From contig DIET01000005.1 of the NCBI GenBank assembly GCA_002418765.1, forward strand, positions 48,363 to 112,362: 64,000 nucleotides of DNA, written 5' to 3'. Numbering within the stretch: position 1 is the stretch's first letter; each line of letters starts with the position of its first letter. The DNA is from Peptococcaceae bacterium UBA5767. GTDB taxonomy: Bacteria; Bacillota; TC1; UBA5767. Made by a program: the position numbers and the translations under genes. Positions 1-8,538 of this stretch are shown here, one piece after another. A model generated the notes under the pieces. The model was not told the origin of the DNA and did no database searches. It worked only from the letters and a program-made list of their open reading frames with translations.

Positions 1-252
1 GATGTTGTCGGTGATGTCAGTGCATCCATTAGTGGGGCTTTAGGGGCAGGAGTTGCATTGTTGATTTCTAAAGGGAACGCAGACAATTTATTTGTCGAGA
101 TTATCATTTTGGGTATGGTTGCCGGGTTGACAGTTGGTGGAAAAGCATATGGTAAAACGTTTGCCATTCAAAACTCCAATGATATAATTTTTATGGTGGC
201 AAAAATATTGGATAAAATGAACTTAAATTTTGCCATAAAAAGGAAAAAATAG
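1..252 (+). CDS. CorB-like small membrane protein, C-terminal part (5' end outside window)
   Basis: The reading frame is open from base 1, so this is the 3' end of a gene that begins upstream; the ATG/TTG codons inside are not the real start. The visible 83 residues carry a DVVGD motif, one hydrophobic segment (about residues 34-47) and a TVGGKAYGKTFAI stretch. This pattern resembles the short clostridial proteins annotated as Mg2+/Co2+ transporter CorB that commonly lie just upstream of dxs; that family has no proven function. The stop is one base before the dxs ATG, so the two genes are probably co-transcribed. The family assignment is from memory of motifs and is moderate. Confidence 0.6.
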   Translation, partial: DVVGDVSASISGALGAGVALLISKGNADNLFVEIIILGMVAGLTVGGKAYGKTFAIQNSNDIIFMVAKILDKMNLNFAIKRKK

Positions 253-253
253 A

Positions 254-2104
254 ATGAGCTTATTGGATCAAATAGATGGACCAGAGCAGTTAAAAAAGTT
301 ATCAGTAAAAGATCTAAAAGAATTGGCTGATGAAATTCGTGATGAAATCATTCAATCTGTCTCTCAGACCGGTGGCCATTTGGCTTCGAGTTTGGGTGTG
401 GTTGAAATCACATTGGCTTGGCATTATGTTTTCTCTTCCCCCCAAGACAAGGTGATTTGGGACGTAGGGCATCAGACGTATGCACATAAGTTGATAACAG
501 GAAGAAAAGACCGATTTTGCACACTAAGGCAGATGGATGGCCTTTCGGGCTTTCCCAAACGCTGTGAATCTGAACATGATGCTTTTGAAACGGGGCACAG
601 TGCCACTTCCATCTCGGCGGCTTTGGGGATGACTGAGGCCAATAAGCTTCATCATCGGCATTACAATACCACAGCTATTATCGGTGATGGTGCTTTGACA
701 GGGGGGATGGCTTTAGAAGCCATCAATCATGCAGGACATCTGCAATCGAATGTGCTTGTTATTTTGAACGATAATGAAATGTCCATAGATAGTAATGTAG
801 GCGCTTTGTCCAATTATCTTGACCGTGTAAGAACTGGTTCGACGTATTTGAAAACAAAACGTGGCTTGTCTAGCTGGATAGAGAAGATTCCTTTCTGGGG
901 ACCATCATGGAAACGGGGATTAGAGAAAATAAAGGATGGTTTTAAGTATTTTTTCATTACGGGTATTTTTTTTGAGGAGTTGGGATTTACTTATCTTGGA
1001 CCTATTGATGGACATGATCTGGAATCTTTGATCGAACATTTGCATAGGATCAAGTCTCTGGAAGGCCCAGTTATTTTGCATATACTTACCCAAAAAGGGA
1101 GAGGCTATGCTCCGGCCATAGAAAATCCAGAATTATTCCATGGCATTTCTTCTTTTAATATTAGTGACGGGAGCAGTAAGAATCATTCGAGGCGAACATT
1201 TACACAATGCTTTTCGGATAACATTGTTAGATTGGGAGATGAAAACAAGGAGATAGTAGCTATTACTGCGGCTATGGCCAAGGGAACAGGCCTGGACTAT
1301 TTTCAAGAAAAGTTTCCAGAGCGCTTTTTCGATGTGGCCATTGCTGAGCAGCATGCCGTAACCTTTGCGGCTGGTCTGGCTGCTGCAGGGATGAGACCGG
1401 TCGTCGCTATCTATGCTACTTTTATGCAACGGGCTATCGATCAGGTCATTCATGATGTATGCCGACAGTCATTGCCTGTAGTGTTTTGCGTAGACAGATC
1501 TGGGTTGGTAGGAGAGGATGGCGGAACTCATCAGGGTATTTTTGATTTGGGGATGTTTTATGCCATTCCCCATTTGGATATTCTGTTGCCTTCAGACGAA
1601 GAAGATATGCACATGATGCTAAATGAGGCCATGCAATCGGATAAGCCCGTGATGATTCGTTATCCTAGAGATGTCATCCCAGAACGAATTCATGCTGCTA
1701 AAGAAATTTCTAGCGATATCAATTGGATACAGAAGGGATCGGACTTGTTGATCATTTCAGCCAGTAATACCATGACTGATTGTGTGAAGGCCATGGAAAA
1801 ATTAAATATGTTGCAGATGCCTGTCGGTTTGCTAGGACTTCGAAAATTGAAACCTTTTCCAACCAAGAGCATTGTGGAAATTATTGAGTCATACAAAACG
1901 GTTTTGGTGGTAGAGGAGAATTGTCGATCTAATGGTCTGGGCTCCATTATTGCCCAAGAAGTTCATTGCCAAATTCCTATTGAAATTCTCGCTTTACCAG
2001 ATGAGTTTATCGAACATGGATCGCAGCAGGCATTAAGAAAGAAATATGGACTGGATGCGGAGGGCATTGTTGGCAAGGTAATGGAATTATATCAAGGACA
2101 GTAG
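254..2104 (+). CDS. dxs: 1-deoxy-D-xylulose-5-phosphate synthase
   Basis: Cytosolic thiamine-diphosphate enzyme that condenses pyruvate with glyceraldehyde 3-phosphate, the first step of the MEP isoprenoid pathway. The 616-residue length is normal for DXS. The N-terminal domain has the conserved HQTYAHK (about residue 73), ETGHSATS, the ThDP/Mg2+ motif GDGALTGG (about 144) with the matching LNDNEMSI, and the central transketolase domain has the catalytic-Glu motif IAEQHAV (about 364) and RSGLVGEDG. The C-terminal transketolase domain is complete. ATG lies one base after the upstream stop, with AGG in the preceding poly-A stretch as a modest ribosome binding site. A hairpin terminator follows the stop. 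Confidence 0.97.
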   Translation: MSLLDQIDGPEQLKKLSVKDLKELADEIRDEIIQSVSQTGGHLASSLGVVEITLAWHYVFSSPQDKVIWDVGHQTYAHKLITGRKDRFCTLRQMDGLSGFPKRCESEHDAFETGHSATSISAALGMTEANKLHHRHYNTTAIIGDGALTGGMALEAINHAGHLQSNVLVILNDNEMSIDSNVGALSNYLDRVRTGSTYLKTKRGLSSWIEKIPFWGPSWKRGLEKIKDGFKYFFITGIFFEELGFTYLGPIDGHDLESLIEHLHRIKSLEGPVILHILTQKGRGYAPAIENPELFHGISSFNISDGSSKNHSRRTFTQCFSDNIVRLGDENKEIVAITAAMAKGTGLDYFQEKFPERFFDVAIAEQHAVTFAAGLAAAGMRPVVAIYATFMQRAIDQVIHDVCRQSLPVVFCVDRSGLVGEDGGTHQGIFDLGMFYAIPHLDILLPSDEEDMHMMLNEAMQSDKPVMIRYPRDVIPERIHAAKEISSDINWIQKGSDLLIISASNTMTDCVKAMEKLNMLQMPVGLLGLRKLKPFPTKSIVEIIESYKTVLVVEENCRSNGLGSIIAQEVHCQIPIEILALPDEFIEHGSQQALRKKYGLDAEGIVGKVMELYQGQ

Positions 2105-2125
2105 TTCTGAGTTTTTGAATCAATA

Positions 2126-2167
2126 AGAGTGCACAGGTTGATTGAGAACCTATGCACTCTTTCTTTT
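2126..2167 (+). terminator. Rho-independent terminator after dxs
   Basis: A 14-bp stem with one mismatch (AGAGTGCA-C-AGGTT pairing with AACCT-A-TGCACTCT) and a 7-nt loop is followed by TTTCTTTT. It ends the dxs operon. The convergent gene at 2196-2915 may also use it, because the A-rich left flank gives U residues on the other strand. Confidence 0.85.
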
Positions 2168-2195
2168 GTGGTTGTTATGATGTTCTATAGTAGTG

Positions 2196-2915
2196 TTATT
2201 TATTTGAATTGACATCAACGGTTTGAAGACCAGAACCACTTAAATCAATGGGGTCTCCGAGGTATTTAGGTTTGCTATGTAAAATTTCTACCATCATAAT
2301 GGCCTTCATTCTCGCCAACAATTCTCGGACATGATTTTTTAGAATACCTGGATAGCGTTGTTGGTCGCTGATGGCGCCCAATACATCCATACCGAGCCGG
2401 TTGGCAATATAGATGGCTCTCGCAAGATGAAAATCCTGGGTGGATATGACGGCAGTTTGCACTGAGAATATTGCTTTTGCCCGGTATAATGAACTATAGG
2501 TATTCAAGCCGGCGTGATCTAGAAAAATATCCTCAATGGGGATATTGGCATGGAGTAGATAGGTTTGCATGCCGGTAACTTCATCGTACTCCCGTTGACC
2601 ATGGTCGCCTGAGACGATGATTCGATCGGAAATACCCTGTTGATAAAGCATGATGGCAACATCGAGTCGGTCCTTCAGCATAGGAGATGGGCCAGAAGCA
2701 TACATGGCGGCACCCAGCACAATGATGGCATCCACTTGTGGAGCTAGATTTTTAAGCTCGTCTACAGTTTTTTTCTGGAATGAGGTACTATAAATCATGA
2801 GTCCATTGAGTATGAAAATAATCAAAATGGAACCGATGAAGAGAGAAAGGAGTATTTTTTTCCACTTCGATAATCGTAATGGTCGCATTGTTTTTTTAGA
2901 CAATAGATTATTCAT
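2196..2915 (-). CDS. DUF218 (SanA/YdcF-like) membrane-anchored protein
   Basis: 239 residues with a basic N-terminus, one transmembrane segment (about residues 23-44) and an extracytoplasmic DUF218 domain. Diagnostic motifs are AIIVLGAAM near residue 85, GDHG near 125, LDHAGLNTYSS near 160 and VISTQDFHLARA near 180. SanA/YdcF relatives are linked to envelope barrier function and vancomycin sensitivity in other bacteria, but their reaction is not established. The gene stands alone on the minus strand between two plus-strand operons. The start is the ATG giving a lysine-rich cytoplasmic tail; downstream methionines are possible, since no strong ribosome binding site is visible. Confidence 0.85.
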   Translation of the reverse strand: MNNLLSKKTMRPLRLSKWKKILLSLFIGSILIIFILNGLMIYSTSFQKKTVDELKNLAPQVDAIIVLGAAMYASGPSPMLKDRLDVAIMLYQQGISDRIIVSGDHGQREYDEVTGMQTYLLHANIPIEDIFLDHAGLNTYSSLYRAKAIFSVQTAVISTQDFHLARAIYIANRLGMDVLGAISDQQRYPGILKNHVRELLARMKAIMMVEILHSKPKYLGDPIDLSGSGLQTVDVNSNK

Positions 2916-2973
2916 AGCATAATCATAAGAGTAATGAGTAACGAAAGCAAGAAAAAATATTGTTTGATAACGT

Positions 2974-3001
2974 TGGTGTTCTGTTAGGCATTTGATATAC
3001 T
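2974..3001 (+). promoter_or_regulatory. Putative extended -10 promoter of the tlyA-recN operon
   Basis: TGATATACT (TG-n-TATACT, -10 at 2996-3001) lies 28 bp before the tlyA start, with a weak TTGGTG at 2974-2979 (16-bp spacing) as -35. The extended TG may compensate for the poor -35. Confidence 0.45.
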
Positions 3002-3029
3002 GAACACAATAAAGAGGGGGAAAGTTCCA

Positions 3030-3845
3030 ATGAGCAAAATGAGGATTGACACCTTACTGGTTGAGCGAGGTTTGTTCTCTTCCCGGGAGCGCGCGAAATC
3101 GGAAATCATGGCAGGACATATTTTGGTGGCCAATGCAGTAGTAGATAAGGCAGGTACATTGGTTGATCCTAGTAAAGAGATTCGTATTATTGGTAACGCA
3201 TTGCCTTATGTTAGCCGAGGTGGGTTGAAGCTCAAAAAGGCGATTGATTGTTTTGGCCTTTTTTTGGAAGATATGACAATAGCTGACATTGGCGCCTCAA
3301 CGGGGGGGTTTACTGACGTTTGTCTGATGGAAGGAGCAAAGAAAGTTTATGCTATTGATGTAGGATATGGACAGTTGGCCTATTCGCTTCGCCAAGACAG
3401 CCGGGTGGTGGTGATGGAAAGAACCAATGCCCGTTATCTTAATCGGGACCATTTTTCAGAACGTATGGATTTTGTGGTCACGGATGTTTCATTTATCTCT
3501 TTAGAAAAAATATTACCTGCGGCGTATTCAATTTTAAAAGAAGAGGCACATATGGTTGCGCTCATCAAGCCTCAATTTGAAGCAGGGAAAGATCATATTG
3601 GGAAGCATGGTGTAGTTAGTGATGCTGAGGTACAGCGACGGGTAATTGAAAAAGTAATTCATTTTGCCCAAGAAACTGGTTTTTTATACATGGGACTGGA
3701 TTTCTCACCTGTTGCAGGACCGAAAGGAAATATTGAGTTTTTGTTGTATTTGCAAAAAAAAGATGGGGCATCAGTTGATATGAGTCAGGATATTGCTGAT
3801 CGGATCGATAAAGTGGTAATGGAGTCCCAGGTGTTGAGGAAGTGA
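3030..3845 (+). CDS. tlyA: TlyA family rRNA 2'-O-methyltransferase
   Basis: 271 residues: N-terminal S4 RNA-binding domain (about 1-65, starting RIDTLLVERGLFSSRERAK) followed by an FtsJ/RrmJ-type SAM methyltransferase domain (IADIGASTGGFTDV near 88-101, TDVSFISL near 150, KPQFE near 180). TlyA methylates the 2'-O of cytidines in 16S/23S rRNA in mycobacteria; clostridial members are normally called putative rRNA methyltransferase/hemolysin A. GAGGGGG lies 8-9 nt before the ATG. The position between dxs and nadK is the usual Firmicutes order. Confidence 0.93.
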   Translation: MSKMRIDTLLVERGLFSSRERAKSEIMAGHILVANAVVDKAGTLVDPSKEIRIIGNALPYVSRGGLKLKKAIDCFGLFLEDMTIADIGASTGGFTDVCLMEGAKKVYAIDVGYGQLAYSLRQDSRVVVMERTNARYLNRDHFSERMDFVVTDVSFISLEKILPAAYSILKEEAHMVALIKPQFEAGKDHIGKHGVVSDAEVQRRVIEKVIHFAQETGFLYMGLDFSPVAGPKGNIEFLLYLQKKDGASVDMSQDIADRIDKVVMESQVLRK

Positions 3846-3849
3846 TGAA

Positions 3850-4368
3850 TTGAAACAAACCGATGTATACTTTTTATTGGCTATGCTGGCTTTTATCATA
3901 TTGTTTTATGGATTTTTCTGGTTGAGAAAATGGAAACGCCATGTTTATTTGAAAGCGGCTAGCCGAAAAAATATAAAAGCATTGCAATATTTAGAAGATG
4001 AAGGGTATCGTTTCAGTAATGGGGCACAATGCCGAAGGGTTTTGCAAACCATAAATGGCACGCAATATACCCGCGAAATCATGGTTGAGATGATTGTTCG
4101 AAAGGACTGGAAACAATATCTGGTGGTGCACAGCAAAACACAGAAGGAACGACTCGACCGGGTAACGAATCGATTAGAATTTATTTTGCTGCAGCAACTT
4201 TTTCCTTCCGATGGTATTCTGGTGGTGGATTTAATCAGTCCTAAGATCTCTGTTCTTAAGCAGAAGATTTCATATGGGCATGATTATTCCTATTTGAAAA
4301 AAAGATGGTGGTTGCCTGTTCTGGTCTTGTTCGTGGGTTTGTTCGTGGGTTTATTCTTGGATCTTTAG
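3850..4368 (+). CDS. Unknown two-helix membrane protein between tlyA and nadK
   Basis: 172 residues that I do not recognise as a named family. TTG start, chosen because GAGGAAG sits 6-8 nt upstream; the ATG at 3846 is out of frame and stops after two codons. There is a transmembrane helix at each end (about residues 7-25 and 152-170) and a soluble basic middle. The middle segment EIMVEMIVRKDWKQYLVVHS has an acidic/hydrophobic/Lys alternation loosely reminiscent of the core strand of restriction-endonuclease-like proteins; that is a guess. Its place inside a translation/NAD operon, 4 nt after tlyA, makes it a real gene. Confidence 0.75.
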   Translation: MKQTDVYFLLAMLAFIILFYGFFWLRKWKRHVYLKAASRKNIKALQYLEDEGYRFSNGAQCRRVLQTINGTQYTREIMVEMIVRKDWKQYLVVHSKTQKERLDRVTNRLEFILLQQLFPSDGILVVDLISPKISVLKQKISYGHDYSYLKKRWWLPVLVLFVGLFVGLFLDL

Positions 4369-4393
4369 TTTTATGAAAGGTAGGAGCCAAAAA

Positions 4394-4618
4394 ATGAATG
4401 AAAACGAGTGGGTTTATTATAACACCTATGATGAAGCTGAATGGTTGGTTGTTAAATCGCTTCTTGAAGATGCCAATATATCCTATAGGGAAAAAGTGGG
4501 TTCTGAAGGAGAAATATTGAAACTCTATACTTCTTCAAGTGGGGTTATGGGATCAGAACTTTGGGTGGCTAGTGATGATTGGGAAAAAGTAAAGCAGCTG
4601 CTACTAGAGACAGATTGA
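4394..4618 (+). CDS. Small DUF2007-like protein
   Basis: 74 residues from the ATG at 4394, preferred over the in-frame ATG at 4373 because GGTAGGAG lies 8 nt before 4394 and would be inside the gene if the earlier ATG were used. The pattern WVYYNTYDEAEWLVVKSLLEDANI followed by a short beta-rich part and DDWEKVKQLL at the end resembles the DUF2007 putative signal-transducing domain, which adopts a small alpha/beta fold and is usually 70-90 residues. Function unknown. It follows the membrane protein by 25 nt and is probably co-transcribed with it. Confidence 0.75.
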   Translation: MNENEWVYYNTYDEAEWLVVKSLLEDANISYREKVGSEGEILKLYTSSSGVMGSELWVASDDWEKVKQLLLETD

Positions 4619-4672
4619 TTGGCATCAAGATGAAAGAAGAAAAATATTTCTTCAAACGGTGTGAATGTTTTC

Positions 4673-4681
4673 TGATATAAT
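4673..4681 (+). promoter_or_regulatory. Extended -10 promoter upstream of nadK
   Basis: TGATATAAT is a perfect extended -10 (TG-n-TATAAT, hexamer 4676-4681) 28 bp before the nadK start. No good -35 is seen at the right distance; TTCAAA at 4651-4656 is 19 bp away. It would give an internal promoter for nadK-mnmM-argR-recN. Confidence 0.55.
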
Positions 4682-4709
4682 TGTGTTATCAATGCAAAAA
4701 GAGGTATTT

Positions 4710-5552
4710 ATGAGATTTGCGATTATCGCTAATGAGACCAAACCCAATGCGGTAACTTTGACTATGGATATTGTGAATTGGTTGAAATCAAAATCTGTAG
4801 AAATCATTTCTTTGGACAACCATACATTGCAATTGGGACGGTTAGACACAAAAGTACAATCGTATCTTGAAAAGTCTGATGCCATCATTGTGTTGGGCGG
4901 TGATGGAACATTGCTCAATGCAGCCCATCTTTTTTGCCAATACAAAGTCCCGTTGGTTGGAATCAATATTGGCCATTTGGGTTTTCTAACCAGCCTGGAA
5001 AAAAACAATCTGTATGAAGGTTTGCAAAAAATTATTGATGGTGATTACATTTTAGATAAGAGAATGACTCTGGATGTTGTGTTGGAACGTAATCACAAAG
5101 AAATAGGAAGATTTTCAGCAATCAATGATGCTGTGATTAGTAAGAATGCACTGGCAAGAATGTTTACGATGGAGATTTCTGTTAACAATCAAATGATTGA
5201 TCAATATGCTGCAGACGGTTTGATTGTGGCGACGCCGACTGGTTCAACTGCATATTCCTTGTCTGCGGGTGGACCTATTGTTGAACCGAGCATGCAAGCG
5301 ATTTTGCTGACTCCTATATGTGCTCACAATCTATATTCTAGACCCATGGTGGTCAATCCCCATGAAATCATTTTTGTTAAGGTTAAACAGCCCACATCAG
5401 ACGTGACGTTGACGATTGATGGTCAAATAGGTGTTCCCATGAAGGATGAGGATATAGTTAAAATAGCCAATGGTGCACGTGATATTTCCTTTATTCGTTT
5501 GTCTCAGTGGAATTTTTATCAAATCTTGCATGAAAAATTCAACAAGGGTTAA
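4710..5552 (+). CDS. nadK: NAD kinase
   Basis: Phosphorylates NAD to NADP using ATP or polyphosphate. The start is ATG 4710 with AAAGAGG 6 nt upstream; an earlier in-frame ATG at 4665 would place the promoter -10 inside the gene. The 280-residue product carries the family signature GGDGTLL (about 62-68), INDAVISK (about 137), the substrate loop TPTGSTAYSLSAGG (about 171) and a C-terminal beta-sandwich with DGQ. All expected catalytic and NAD-binding motifs are present. The mnmM-like gene begins 3 nt after the stop. Confidence 0.96.
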   Translation: MRFAIIANETKPNAVTLTMDIVNWLKSKSVEIISLDNHTLQLGRLDTKVQSYLEKSDAIIVLGGDGTLLNAAHLFCQYKVPLVGINIGHLGFLTSLEKNNLYEGLQKIIDGDYILDKRMTLDVVLERNHKEIGRFSAINDAVISKNALARMFTMEISVNNQMIDQYAADGLIVATPTGSTAYSLSAGGPIVEPSMQAILLTPICAHNLYSRPMVVNPHEIIFVKVKQPTSDVTLTIDGQIGVPMKDEDIVKIANGARDISFIRLSQWNFYQILHEKFNKG

Positions 5553-5555
5553 GCA

Positions 5556-6125
5556 ATGAATCGATTGTATACCAATACATTAATGTATTATCATGCTTTG
5601 TTAACAACATATTTACAAAAGGGAGATGTAGTGATTGATGCTACGGCGGGTAAAGGATACGATACGGTCTTTTTGGCGAAATGTGTTGGTCAAAATGGTC
5701 TTGTACATGCAGTGGATATTCAACAACAAGCCATCGAGGAGACAAGAGCGAGACTGGAAAAAGAAGGTCTGCTGGGACGAGTGAGATTGCATCAAATGGA
5801 TCATGCTGTGCTGGGAGAGCTTGATGTGAAGGATGTTGCAGTCATTATTTTTAATCTGGGCTATTTGCCAGGTTATGCACAAGTTGTCATGACGCAGGGG
5901 AACACGACGATTCAGGCCATGGCCCAGAGTTTGAATATGTTGAGGAAACACGGTCTGATGCTCCTCACTGTCTACCCAGGGACGGTGCAAGGATGTCACG
6001 AACATCATTTGATTCAAAGATACATTGCAGGTCTGGATCAAAAACAGGTAGATGTTGTAGAAATGAGATTTCCCAACAGAGTAAATGCTAGTCCATACGG
6101 GATTCTATTACAGAAATTGGTTTGA
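5556..6125 (+). CDS. mnmM: YtqB/MnmM-type class I SAM methyltransferase
   Basis: 189 residues with the class I methyltransferase fold: DATAGKGYDT (motif I, about 27-36), VHAVDIQ (motif II), and NLGYLPG, the signature of the YtqB (rRNA methylase, PF06962) family. In Bacillus subtilis YtqB has been assigned as MnmM, which methylates 5-aminomethyl-2-thiouridine at the tRNA wobble position; I transfer that role by family membership only. GGG upstream overlaps the nadK stop region, and the ATG is 3 nt after that stop, so translation is probably coupled. Confidence 0.8.
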   Translation: MNRLYTNTLMYYHALLTTYLQKGDVVIDATAGKGYDTVFLAKCVGQNGLVHAVDIQQQAIEETRARLEKEGLLGRVRLHQMDHAVLGELDVKDVAVIIFNLGYLPGYAQVVMTQGNTTIQAMAQSLNMLRKHGLMLLTVYPGTVQGCHEHHLIQRYIAGLDQKQVDVVEMRFPNRVNASPYGILLQKLV

Positions 6126-6136
6126 AAGGATAGCGC

Positions 6137-6589
6137 ATGAAAAGCCGAAGGCAAAGAGAGATATTGGAGATTATCACGCAGAAAAATATTTCTACTCAGT
6201 CAGAACTGGCCAGGATACTACGAGATAGAAATTTTGAAATCACTCAAGCGACCATAAGCCGGGATATCAAGGAAATGGGATTGGTCAAATCAAATGACTC
6301 TACAGGGAAGCATAGGTATGTTCTGCCTATGGAGAGTAGTAGCGGTAGGGAATTGACGCGTTTGGAGCGAGTGATCGAAGATACGGTGATTGGAGTCGAT
6401 TTTTCGGAAAATTTGGTATTGGTGAAGACTTTACCGGGATCTGCGCAGCTATTGGCTTCACTTCTCGATCATTCTGACTGGCGAGAAGTGCTAGGCACAT
6501 TGGCTGGTGATGATACGGTATTGGTGATTATCAAAGATCGCAAAAATGTGGTGGATATTTGTGAGCGCATTAAGAATAAAATGGGGTAG
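6137..6589 (+). CDS. argR: Arginine repressor ArgR/AhrC
   Basis: 150 residues. The N-terminal winged helix (STQSELARIL, then ATISRDIKEMGLVK, about 17-50) binds ARG boxes; the C-terminal oligomerisation/arginine-binding domain has GTLAGDDTVLVI near 122-134 with the usual acidic pair. In the hexamer, arginine bridges trimers and acts as corepressor of biosynthesis and activator of catabolism. AAAGGA precedes the ATG by 6 nt. No arginine genes are in the window; the argR-recN pairing is the conserved Firmicutes arrangement. Confidence 0.96.
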   Translation: MKSRRQREILEIITQKNISTQSELARILRDRNFEITQATISRDIKEMGLVKSNDSTGKHRYVLPMESSSGRELTRLERVIEDTVIGVDFSENLVLVKTLPGSAQLLASLLDHSDWREVLGTLAGDDTVLVIIKDRKNVVDICERIKNKMG

Positions 6590-6595
6590 TTGCGA

Positions 6596-8278
6596 ATGCT
6601 GAGTCAGCTGATAATATCGAATTTTGCTTTGATAGAAAATGTAATTATGGAGCCCGAATCAGGTTTGAATGTTCTGACTGGAGAAACGGGAGCAGGAAAA
6701 ACAATTTTGATTGGTGCACTGGGCATCTTGCGGGGTAATCGAGCGCAGACTGAGTACATTAGGAAGGGCGAAAACTCAGCTAGTGTTGAGGGCTATTTTA
6801 CGTTTGAAAATTTTCATTTTTCCTCGGAATACTTAGAGAATTATGGTTTGTCCTTACATGGAGAAGACGGCGTTTTATTGCGCCGCGAAATATCTTTGTT
6901 GGGAAAGAATAAGTGTTATATCAATGGGAAAATGGTTCCACTTACTCTGTATGCTGAAATTGCAAAAAAAATGTTGGACATTCATGGACAAAATCAGGAG
7001 CAATCTCTTTTAAAATCTGAACGGCAAATGCAATTGGTAGATCGGTACGGGAAACAATTGATAGAAACGTTGCTTGTGCATGTGAAAAAGTATTATGAAC
7101 AAAAAAAATCTTATAAGGAAGCATTGGAAAACCTTAAAAAAAATTCTGCATCTGCGCAAAAGGAAATGGATTTTTTAGCGTTTCAGATTGATGAAATTGA
7201 CAAGAGGAAACTGATTCGTGGTGAAGAGGAAGAACTTCGGGCAGAGAGTAAATATCTCTCTCATTTGGAGGAAATTGTGGAACGTATGCAACGAGCATAT
7301 GATTCCCTTTGGGACACGGGCAAGGCATTAGAGAATATTGACGAAGCTTGTCGAGAACTTGAGAAGCTGAAGGAGTATGGTGCTGTGTATGCGTCTGCTT
7401 ATGCTGTAGCCCAAGATGCATATTATAATTTGGAAGAAGTTGCAAGAGAATTGAATAGCAATCTTTCAGGTATTGAGTTTGATGCGGATCAATTGAATGC
7501 TATTGAAGAACGCTTGGGTGAAATCAATTATTTGAGAAAGAAATATGGGACTACCATCGATGAAATTTTAAATTTTAGAGAGCAAGCTCAAACAAGATTA
7601 GAGCAATTCCAGAATCTTGATGAAGAGTTGGAGCAACTGTCTGTGGCTATGGAAAAGGCGCAAAAAGAGTATGATTTGCAGTGTGCTTTACTACATGAAA
7701 AACGAATGTTGGCTGGTCAGGATTTGGGAAAGCAAATCACCAATCGTTTACACGATTTGAGCCTGGCAAATGCGTATTTAAGTGTTGATATTACCCCGGC
7801 CAAAGAAAGTGAAAAAGGAACAGACCGTATTACTTTTATCTTTTCCCCTAACGTGGGCGAAGGGGCTCGCTCTTTGGCTCGTATTGCCTCTGGAGGTGAA
7901 ATTTCACGTATTATGTTGGCCATCAAAACCATCCTTGCGAAGGAAGATGAAATTGGGATTTTGGTTTTTGATGAAGTTGATACTGGTGTCGGTGGTGAGT
8001 CGTTGGTCAGTGTTGCGAAACATTTGAGTGCTTTGGGTGAGAATAAACAGGTTTTTTGCGTAACACATTCACCACAATTGGCGGCATTTGCGGATTGTCA
8101 TTTCAGGATTAGTAAGAGTATCAAAGAAGAACGGACCATAACCAATGTGAATAAACTGGATAAACAGGCAAAGACTGATGAGATATTTCGCATGTTGGGT
8201 GGAGAAAAAATGGAAGGCTCCAGAGAGCAAGCCGGCCTAATTTTAGAATCGGCCAGCAGGCTTAAAAACCATCAATAG
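6596..8278 (+). CDS. recN: DNA repair protein RecN
   Basis: 560-residue SMC-like ATPase that acts early at double-strand breaks. Walker A GETGAGKT (about 28-35), long coiled-coil arms (about 150-380), ABC signature SGGEISR (about 434) and Walker B LVFDEVDTGVGG (about 456-467) are all present. The ATG at 6596 is preferred to the TTG at 6590 because GGGGTAG is 4-8 nt upstream of it and RecN proteins start MLxxLxIxNFALI. It overlaps nothing but starts 6 nt after the argR stop. Last gene of the tlyA operon. Confidence 0.96.
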   Translation: MLSQLIISNFALIENVIMEPESGLNVLTGETGAGKTILIGALGILRGNRAQTEYIRKGENSASVEGYFTFENFHFSSEYLENYGLSLHGEDGVLLRREISLLGKNKCYINGKMVPLTLYAEIAKKMLDIHGQNQEQSLLKSERQMQLVDRYGKQLIETLLVHVKKYYEQKKSYKEALENLKKNSASAQKEMDFLAFQIDEIDKRKLIRGEEEELRAESKYLSHLEEIVERMQRAYDSLWDTGKALENIDEACRELEKLKEYGAVYASAYAVAQDAYYNLEEVARELNSNLSGIEFDADQLNAIEERLGEINYLRKKYGTTIDEILNFREQAQTRLEQFQNLDEELEQLSVAMEKAQKEYDLQCALLHEKRMLAGQDLGKQITNRLHDLSLANAYLSVDITPAKESEKGTDRITFIFSPNVGEGARSLARIASGGEISRIMLAIKTILAKEDEIGILVFDEVDTGVGGESLVSVAKHLSALGENKQVFCVTHSPQLAAFADCHFRISKSIKEERTITNVNKLDKQAKTDEIFRMLGGEKMEGSREQAGLILESASRLKNHQ

Positions 8279-8281
8279 TGC

Positions 8282-8309
8282 TTGAAATTTTTTATACCAC
8301 AGTTATAAT
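8282..8309 (+). promoter_or_regulatory. Promoter of the M-box/corA transcript
   Basis: TTGAAA (8282-8287), 16-bp spacer, TATAAT (8304-8309). Transcription would start about 8316, just before the conserved M-box 5' element. This is one of the stronger promoters in the window. Confidence 0.75.
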
Positions 8310-8324
8310 GTGAATATATGAACA

Positions 8325-8522
8325 TTGTTAGGTGAGGTTACTACATAAACAGAAGCTACTGCCCTGAAACATCGAGAGATGCCAAAGGGTCAGCAGGCAA
8401 GATCGGATTAAGGTTTTGCTTAATGTAGCTGGGCTTGCCCTACGTTATGTTGAGCCAAAACTGATCGAGGATAGTTTCGGTATAAGACCCTTGGGCCGTT
8501 TCTATTTGGAACGGATTTTTTT
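8325..8522 (+). promoter_or_regulatory. M-box (ykoK) magnesium riboswitch
   Basis: The conserved M-box landmarks occur in order: GTTAGGTGAGG (8327-8337), ACATAAAC, AGCTACTGCCC (8354-8364), GAAACATCGAGAGATGCCAA (8366-8385), GGGTCAGCAGG, and GGATTAAGG...CTTAATGTAGCTGGGC (8405-8434). The expression platform ends in a terminator hairpin plus T-run at 8496-8522. Known M-boxes fold on Mg2+ and favour termination, shutting off magnesium transporters when Mg2+ is sufficient. That fits the corA gene downstream. The aptamer identification is confident; the exact antiterminator pairing was not computed. Confidence 0.93.
8496..8522 (+). terminator. M-box expression-platform terminator
   Basis: CCGTTTC-TATTT-GGAACGG (with one G-U pair) followed by ATTTTTTT. 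It sits between the aptamer and the small ORF, so Mg2+-dependent termination would remove both the small ORF and corA from the transcript. Confidence 0.85.
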
Positions 8523-8538
8523 ATGAGGAGGTGACAAT

